A stretch of DNA of 42,491 nt from Ichthyophonus hoferi (lineage: Eukaryota > Opisthokonta > Ichthyosporea > Ichthyophonida > Ichthyophonidae): the NCBI GenBank assembly GCA_002751075.1, contig NAOQ01000432.1, positions 22,744-65,234 of the forward strand, read 5' to 3'. The position numbers were made by a program, and so were the translations under genes. Shown piece by piece: positions 35,910-42,491 of the stretch. Position 1 is the stretch's first letter, and the number at the start of each line of letters is the position of its first letter. The notes below the pieces were generated by a model. The model searched no databases, was not told the DNA's origin, and saw only the letters and a list, made by a program, of their open reading frames with translations.

Positions 35910-37815
35910 CTCTCTTTATCTTTTTATTTTTTTCTTTATCTTTTTCATCTTTTTCTTTTTCTTTTTCTTTTTCTTTTTCTTTTTCTTTTTCTTTTTCTTT
36001 TTCTTTTTCTTTTTCTTTTTCTATTTCATTTTCTTTCTTTTTCCTTACCGCTCTCACTCACTCACGATCTGTACATATACAGGTATACCCATTGCCCAAT
36101 AAGAAATGCCAATATATTATAAAAATTATTTTCCAGTCATCTGATCACATTAAACTCTTATATACAGTATAATTAACTAATCTCTTTTTATAGTCTAGGC
36201 CAGTTCTTTTTACCTTATATTAGATTAGATTAGATTAGATTAGATTACTATCACGGTGACCTAAGGTAATATGACCATCTATCTATCCATTTATATACAC
36301 AAATACTTATATCAATGTCCTAACAGTATGGAGAAGAAGGTCCGATGCAACCGAGAAAGGTAATACCCCACCCTACCCCTTTTTTATTCTCTTGTTTCAT
36401 GTCTGCATTGTGGAGAGATAGAGAGAAAGAGAGAGAGAGAGAGAGAGTAAGAGAGAAAGCACCTCTGATCTGATCTGGTATATATATCAGTTTTTTTTTA
36501 AGTGATAAAAGAACATAGTCCTCTAGCTCACACTGTATTTCATATTTCAATAACTATATTTTACTATTAGCTATTTGATTTACTCACTGTAGATTATTGC
36601 AGTTCTACATGGATTGCAAATTAATATAAATAAAATACTAAGTTTTTATAATATATATTCATATTTATACACATAGAAATATATACATATAATATTTTTA
36701 ATATTTTAATATTATATATATAGATTGATATAAAGAAACCATTGGGTACTTGGAATTGTAGAAACATTGATCGAGAAGTATTCGAATAGATTGTCCAATC
36801 CGAAATAGTTGATTGCAATTTCTGATCAGAAATTTCAATCATATATTATATATCCTTAATTACGACACACATACAATGATATGAAATAAAGTGCTTTATT
36901 TTGAGCATCACTTTAACTAGTAAAGTGACTTGTTATTATGATGTTTATCACAAATCGTAAATAATACAAATTATAAGGCCTAAATATAGGGCTAGCAAGA
37001 TATAAAAAGATGGTATAGAGATTGCAGTTTAAACTTTTGTTTAAAATATCACATAGGATAGGTGCATTTATTTTTTAATGCCAGAACTTGTTTGGCTTAT
37101 ATCAATTATATAAATTGGGAACACGTGATAGTTCCATACTAATGGTAAGCGTTAAGAAATGATATTAAGATGGTAATCTGTTGAGCGGAAGTGAAAATAA
37201 ATCTGTGTTTTATATAAAATGAGAGGATATGGTCAATCTTGTTCTCGGGCTGTATAGAAAAAAGGCGTTGTTTGTATGTGTATGCAACGTTAAAACACCC
37301 TTTGAGATGATATTTCCCCACATACTATCGTACATATTATCATACATTCATTTACTCACACTATTATGCATATATACATACTTTTATATACGCATTGTTA
37401 ACTAGTCAAAACATATATATATATACATATAGGTAATGCTATCTATTAGGATAAAAATAGAAGTTACGATTAGATTTAACCATTAAATCTAAATGGATAT
37501 AGGTCACAAGGATCGAACCTGTCGCTACGTATTTCCAACATATATAATGATAATAACTTTTTTATTAACCCTACTGTATGGTGGTTGACTGTAATTGAAG
37601 CTAGCCTAACCCTTTGTGATCATATCGTCCTTATGATTAATATAGCTATAAGACCAGACTTACCTTGTTTGAATGCAGTGAGACTAAACTTGACTTTCTT
37701 TTAACAGAATAATGGGAAGTATCGGTGTAAGAAGTGTCTTAAGCTGGGTCATTTTTATCACCATTGCCCTACGTTACAATCCAAGCAAAAAACTGAACTT
37801 AATAAAAAAGTATGA
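30864..37815 (+). CDS. hnRNP R/Q-derived three-RRM protein with probable mitochondrial presequence and C-terminal CCHC zinc knuckle
   Basis: Exons: 30864-30987, 31416-31508, 32093-32203, 33135-33265, 33616-33747, 34445-34576, 35095-35133, 35586-35843, 36327-36359, 37708-37815; 386 aa. Residues 1-41 (MSFFRVAATLVGH..., later LRLAKCFIHK) contain no Asp or Glu and five Arg/Lys, like a mitochondrial targeting peptide. RRM1 is about 84-153, RRM2 166-254 and RRM3 262-335. The last exon gives C358-x2-C361-x4-H366-x4-C371, a zinc knuckle. Exons 3-8 match exons 6-11 of the gene at 17916-26433 in phase and nearly in length, including 132/132 and 132/132. NURR, acidic linker and YG tail are absent. RNP1 sites have lost the aromatics (KSCIVHF, AGSAVVDF, SQVLFVRF). 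A role in mitochondrial RNA handling is inferred. The first exon is the least certain part: an acceptor-like TTTTTTAG at 30870-30877 leaves room for another start. Confidence 0.87.
31238..31346. repeat. Compound microsatellite in intron 1 of the plus-strand paralogue
   Basis: (CA)n runs into (TA)n at about 31238-31288, with (TC)n at about 31325-31345. Confidence 0.9.
32542..33075 (+). repeat. Near-identical intron block, copy in the plus-strand paralogue
   Basis: It lies inside intron 3 (32204-33134) and matches the minus-strand block 22905-23482 in inverted orientation at about 97% by eye. It ends in a pyrimidine run just before exon 4. Confidence 0.9.
33737..33878 (+). repeat. 71-bp tandem duplication spanning a splice donor
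   Basis: Two apparently perfect copies, 33737-33807 and 33808-33878. Each holds the last bases of exon 5 (ACATTGCTTTG) and the donor GTAGGTACTT. Donors are therefore present at 33748 and 33819. Only the first keeps the frame into exon 6. Confidence 0.95.
33974..34265 (-). repeat. Repeat R4, second copy, in intron 5 of the plus-strand paralogue
   Basis: The reverse complement aligns with 27990-28338 throughout: GGATCATAATTGAT, CCTAGTATAGATATATG, AAAGGACCACAGCGATTGGG, GGTATTTAAGGCC-like and GGCAACTATTTCAATGAATG. The host intron corresponds to the minus-strand gene's intron 8, where the related minisatellite lies. Confidence 0.75.
35863..36050 (+). repeat. Long polypyrimidine tract in intron 8 of the plus-strand paralogue
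   Basis: (TC)n followed by about 16 units of CTTTTT and related runs, nearly 190 bp almost without purines on the plus strand. Open frames through it (Phe/Ser/Leu-rich, or Lys/Glu-rich on the other strand) are artefacts of the repeat. Such tracts can form triplex DNA. Confidence 0.95.
36216..36248 (+). repeat. TTAGA microsatellite
   Basis: About six tandem TTAGA/GATTA units in intron 8 of the plus-strand paralogue. Confidence 0.85.
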
Positions 37816-39772
37816 GGTCGTTTCTATTTTTATTAAATAACACCAAGCTTTTACCCGAATGTATAATGTCACCTGTCGGCGGTGTTGTGCCTTATTCAGG
37901 TGATACTACTTACAGTATTTAGTTTCCTTTACCATGAACACCAAAGCAATGTGTTTAGATTACGGACAGAGTGAAGATAAAATGTGCTAGTGGGCAGTCT
38001 ATGGCTTCAATTAGATACCCTAGGATCAAAGTTCTTTACACAGTTGCATTATGTAAAATTCAATTCCCTGTATCTCAAAATGTAATAGTAGTTCAGAAGT
38101 AGGTCTTAATTTGGTCCAAGCTTAGCTTATGTTACCAATTAGAGGGTATATAGTCCACAATATGTATTTAGATAAAGTAAGAACAGGGGCAGAATATCTT
38201 ATTTGCATCAAAAATCACAGTCATAGACTATCACAACGTAAACTTTTGCAAAATATTAAATACGTAAAGGTATATATTTTTTTTTGTAATGTATATAATT
38301 ATATTATAAATAATCTTTTTTAAAAAAAGAAAAAAATACTTATGGTTATTTAATAGTTAATTAATATTTAGCAAGACCTTAGACATAGTCTGTGACGTAT
38401 AGACTCGCGACCTTGCTGAGAGTCGGAATAGCCATTGATCATGAGCCATAAATGTTATTAGTGATCAGTGATTGCTTTAGTGGAGCACGGTTTATAGTCC
38501 ATAATCATAATCTATAGTAACTGAAGTCATCAAATGATAAGTGATAAAAATATACTAGGGAACATTTAGCTGCCTGCAAGTATCAAAGTCTTTCTCAGAC
38601 TATGGCTGAAACAATCATTCTAGTTTCAATAAACTTAAATGTGTAAAATATAGCAAGAGGATTACACCGAGTAAAAACGCATTAGTTTTTGAGTCCTATT
38701 TCTTTTGTAATTTAAACGTTTAAAGTAGAGTTGTTATCTCGATTGCTTATGAATTTAATTGTACAGCGAGTGCTAAGACATTATTACAAAATTAATTTAA
38801 CATAATAATGTTCTAAGATCATAGCTGGAGGGTATATGAAGATAAGTCGTAGTGCATTATATACTCAACACACTTTGATCTTGACTCACGTCAATATCGT
38901 AAAGCCTCTTCTTCTTGGCTTGGAGATTGATTGAACTATCCTCAACCATGTTAATGAAAGACCTGCTTTTATTAGTACACCCTCAAAGTTCATAAAATCC
39001 TTTTTAGTGTAGCCAGCACATGACCGTATAGGGAGGGTCTCGGCAGATATTCTGAGTGTTATAATATGTGGTCTGCCTTACATCATCATACCTTGACTAG
39101 ACGTATAAAGTGGCGGCCACTAGGAAGCAGGACATAGAAAGAAAATACTAGCGATAAAGCAGGTGCATAACAACAATGGAACACAATGATAAATAGTCTT
39201 GTGTAAGGGCTAATTTAAGTTGATTAAAAACCAATAGCTATTCTACAGCTCTAGTTGGATAGAATTATAGTACATGGAGGGCAATCAACATCTATAATCT
39301 AATTGATCTCAACAAATCAAATCCTATATAAATAATGTCGCAGACCTTAACTAGGGCCAATGCCTACGTCATAAGTAACAATATATGGTCGAAAATAATT
39401 TTATATGTAATATATCAATTGGTTAATCTGAACATATAGTACTGTACTAATTCACTAATTAATTAAGACTAATCAGTAAACCAGAGTATAATATATTTTG
39501 ATATAAACATTTAACATGTGACAGTGTGATTTTAAGAGGTAAAAGAGCTTTTATTAACAATAGGGTAGCTATAATAACTAATTATGAAACATATTACCTT
39601 CCATATGAATGAAATTAAGTGTATTGATTTCTTTCCGGTTGTAGAATGCTTAATGTCAAATATAGTTACATATGCAACATAGGCGAAGTAATTACAGTGA
39701 TAATTCTTTAATTAATGCTAGGTTATGAAATATTCGATATATAAGCTATTTTTTTTATAGAAAATATGAAAT

Positions 39773-39880
39773 GGTTCTGTCAGAGACAGATTGGGAACTC
39801 TTGATTCTGTAGTGGTACTGAATAAAGGCTATACAGTTTTGATCATAAATTCCCTGTTCGCAATAGTCGGCCGTCACCCT
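39773..39880 (-). repeat. Repeat R2, copy 4
   Basis: The reverse complement carries CAGGGTGACGGCCGACTATT, AAAACTGTATAGCC, TTTATTCAGTACCACTACAG, AAGAGTTCCCAATC and the hairpin TCTGTC-TCT-GACAGA. Stem bases differ from copy 1 (TCTATC/GATAGA) yet still pair. Confidence 0.65.
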
Positions 39881-40710
39881 GAGCAACAGCTTTTGATCTC
39901 AATTTATTGATCAATTAACCCTAAAAACAATTATCGGCCTCCGTACATGAAAAATCTTAGCATAAACTACTAAATGTTTCAATAATCTCATCTATGCATT
40001 TTCTCAAACATAAAAAGGAATCTAGAATAATTTATTTCAAATGATAAGTATATAGATGCTTATATAAAGGATTACGTGTCGCCTATAGATACTATAAAAT
40101 TAAGAACAAGACCAATGGGAAGATATCTACGATCTACTGCGCCTGGACATGGGTGAGATAATCACTAGACAGGCTGAAAGCGACCAATAATAGTGTTGAT
40201 TTTTTGATTATTTCCCAGGCGCCTTTATTGGTTTACACACATATATATATAGCTTCTCCTAGGTTATAGTCTAGAAATTTCTTGGCCAATATAAATAAGA
40301 TAAATAATTGAAAAAATGTCTGCATAACTAAATGTTGAAAAAAGGTATATTGTTAAAGAAGATTTAGTATCATTTTTGTGTACTTTGATGATAGAAATTA
40401 ATAGTTGTGGTTATTATTGTAACCATTTTTAGCAATATTAATAGCTGAACTCGTTGCACGGAAATATACTCAGGCCACCAATAATAAGTCTTAACTGTAC
40501 GCAAAAAGATTGTAAAAACTTAAGTAATAATGACCTATATAATATATAATTTTTATTATAATAATTATTTTAATATTATTAGTAATAAAACAGTTATTTT
40601 TATTATTGCCAATTAAATTTGGTAGTGCTACGTTTATGTCTAGTATAAACAATACGCAATACAACCAAACTCTGCATAAATCCAATGCAAGAATTATGCA
40701 ATTACCAATT

Positions 40711-41150
40711 TAACTACATAACTATTAACCAATAGAAAAATCTATAATCCTTACTTTGGCAATTGATCAACAAGCCTTGGAAAATTCAATTGCTATCTTA
40801 AACAGAAACACTGTAATAGGAGATTCTATATTAAAATTAATGTTTTAATTTAGCATTCCTGAAAATATTTTATTATTTATAAAAAATTAATATTTATAAA
40901 CACAATGATTTTTGATGGGGAACAAGTATACTCCTGTAAATATATATTAAATACGACAATATAACCTATGGTTTTAAGTATTTTCAACTAAATGACTATT
41001 AACCAATAGGAAAGATTATGATGCTACTTCCAACAATTAATTATTAAGCCATAGAAATCCTATTTAAAGCACATGATTATTAACCAACAAAAAGGGCTAT
41101 AATTTTTACTTCAACCAATTACCTAACAACGAATAGGAAAGGGCATAAAG
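40711..41150 (+). repeat. Three related CCAAT-bearing modules upstream of the last gene
   Basis: Modules near 40711-40795, 40985-41060 and 41070-41150 share TATTAACCAATAG or close variants. This is followed by an A/G-rich stretch, TATAATNCTTACTT-like sequence and a CAATTNAT or CAATTACC block. The second and third are about 80 bp apart. Each carries one or more CCAAT motifs. They lie 0.4-0.85 kb upstream of the start at 41567, so a regulatory role is possible but unproven. Confidence 0.6.
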
Positions 41151-41566
41151 AGCGCCAAAAAACCATCCAAATCAGCATTATTATTTTTTCCAGATATATT
41201 ATTGGTCAATATAGAAATTTAACGTTACAGATCGGGACGGTGGAGAAATTTGGAGCTCAAGTTCCTAAATATTCACCGGTAAACTAGTAATTGATAGTAC
41301 TAAGTTCAAGTAGTTACATATCTAAGTATATTAAACAACTCCGATATACATAGTGAGAAATATAGTAGACTACTATATATATATATATACATATATATAT
41401 ATGTATGTATATGTGAATATGTATGTATATTAGAGTTAGTGTTAGAGTTGATTGAAACAGTAAAAAATAAATATTATTTACTAGGTTTACTGGTTAGTTT
41501 TTTAACCTACGCTTTTCTATTTATTTATTTTTCTTTTTCCTTTCTTTCCCTCTCTGAACTGAGAGT

Positions 41567-42394
41567 ATGCCACCTCTCTTGTTAGGTGCTAACCTAACGG
41601 GTCGTTCTAGAACCGTTCTCACTAAACAACTTACAGCTCAGTCATTATGTTCTTCAGTTTATCTGGCAAAATGCTATCTCAGTAAGTACAATAGACCGTC
41701 CTTTCTTCCTATACTACTGTGTAGTTAGATTTTTATACTGGTGCATTTACATTGATAGTTGTTTATAAATGCACAAGCGTAGTGATGTATACTAATAAAT
41801 TACACATGTCCAAGGCGATATATCAAAGAAAAACAATATAAACTTGGAACATGACACAGGTACTTATAGCAACAAAGCTTCTTTCAGCCCTTTTAATTAC
41901 AGACCATATTACCTTTCAATTTGATATTTTTATTTTTTTTCTCTTTCTTTCACTTACACTTACATGTACACTTACTCTAAACATGTATATTTCTTGGTCT
42001 TTAAATCACCCACTCCAGCGCTTTTATCTTTACCATTCAATAATCATAACTCAACCTAGGCTCTACCCCCGGTCGCCAAGAAGCCGCTGTTGCCAATGAG
42101 AGCAAAGAACAAGTCGATGACCCAAATAGTAACAAAACTTTCTACAATGCTGTCAAAATCCCCCTTCTTCCACAAAGAATTTTAAACATTCTATTTGGTG
42201 GTAAGAAGAATAATGTAAATGAAGATAATTTAAAACAAATCATTGAGGAGTTGAAGACTCATAAGCTATGGGATGTCGTTAGATCTCCCTTGAAGACCCT
42301 CCCTAACCTTAACATACCTAAGTTATTGCCTAGGCCAACCAGTATGATTCCGGATGTGGAGTCTCATTTCGAACAGATTTCTGAGAAGATGGCG
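41567..42394 (+). CDS. Unidentified gene, 5' part, probable mitochondrial presequence
   Basis: Exon 1 is 41567-41681 (donor GTAAGT, phase 1) and exon 2 is 42060-42394 (acceptor CCTAG, donor GTAGGT, phase 0), giving the first 150 residues. The gene continues beyond the window. Exon 1 encodes 38 residues (MPPLLLGANLTGRSRT..., LCSSVYLAKCYLS) without a single Asp or Glu, as expected of a mitochondrial targeting peptide. Exon 2 is mixed charged sequence with IIEELKTHKLWDVVRSPLK, LPNLNIPKLL and IPDVESHFEQISEKM. I do not recognise the family, and no RRM is visible. Exon 1 resembles exon 1 of the gene at 30864 in length, splice phase and the LCSS(x)nLAKC ending. The ATG choice is the first in frame; an upstream pyrimidine-rich stretch could also be an acceptor. 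Confidence 0.62.
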
Positions 42395-42409
42395 GTAGGT
42401 ATAGGTGTA

Positions 42410-42491
42410 TGTGTGTATGTATGTATGTATGTATGTATGTATGTATGTATGTATGTATGTATGTGTGTATGTATGTATGTATGTATGTATG
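42410..42491 (+). repeat. GTAT microsatellite running off the window end
   Basis: About 20 GTAT/GTGT units at the start of intron 2 of the last gene. Similar shorter runs occur at about 18902-18935 and 22400-22424. Confidence 0.95.

Larger units (their letters stand above)
37816..41566. other. Spacer between the zinc-knuckle gene and the last gene; no gene seen
   Basis: AT-rich, with one R2 copy (39773-39880, minus) and three CCAAT-bearing modules in the last kilobase. ATTAAA at 37832 is a candidate polyadenylation signal for the upstream gene. Confidence 0.6.

Noticed and set aside
35854-36102. Lys/Glu-rich (minus) and Phe-rich (plus) frames
   Set aside because: Products of the CTTTTT tract; no coding signal.
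37490-37530. tRNA-like B box on the minus strand (GGTTCGATCC with a pairing T arm)
   Set aside because: No acceptor partner, A box or anticodon arm at the right distance; at most a tRNA-derived repeat scrap.

Overview
This is AT-rich nuclear DNA from a eukaryote with spliced genes, long gene-poor spacers, many microsatellites and several short dispersed repeat families. The ribosomal proteins, an hnRNP R/Q-type gene with an opisthokont layout, and introns of about 100-900 bp point to an opisthokont, most likely an early-branching animal or a unicellular relative of animals. The sequence does not settle the lineage. A run of N lies at 11733-12250.

Layout. 1-628: the last exon of an unidentified Ser/Glu-rich protein. 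629-4302: a nest of about 400-bp repeats (called R1 here), two of them head to head. 4303-5538 (-): an intronless one-finger C2H2 protein. 5539-13405: no gene seen, but two striking perfect hairpins. 13406-15458: a divergent ribosomal-protein pair, RPL37A (-) and RPL39 (+). In both, exon 1 codes for the start Met only. Intron 2 of RPL39 carries a well-formed H/ACA snoRNA whose 3' pocket fits a conserved large-subunit rRNA segment. 17916-26433 (-): a 16-exon, 624-aa hnRNP R/Q (SYNCRIP) family gene, complete from NURR-like N-terminus to YG-rich tail. 26434-30863: a repeat-bearing spacer. 30864-37815 (+): a 10-exon, 386-aa paralogue of the preceding gene, in the opposite orientation. 37816-41566: a gene-poor spacer with CCAAT-bearing repeats. 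41567-end (+): the first two exons of an unidentified gene whose N-terminus also looks like a mitochondrial presequence.

The main discovery is the head-to-head hnRNP R/Q pair. The minus-strand copy has kept the classical architecture. The plus-strand copy has the same six-exon, same-phase three-RRM core, but has lost the N-terminal domain, the acidic linker and the YG-rich tail. It has gained an N-terminus free of acidic residues (probable mitochondrial presequence) and a C-terminal CCHC zinc knuckle, and its RNP1 aromatic residues are gone. I know of no described protein with this build. One homologous intron is about 97% identical between the copies over about 500 bp, although the flanking exons are strongly diverged. 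That suggests gene conversion confined to an intron.

Exon models below were built by eye from GT-AG sites, phase and family alignment. They have not been tested against transcripts.
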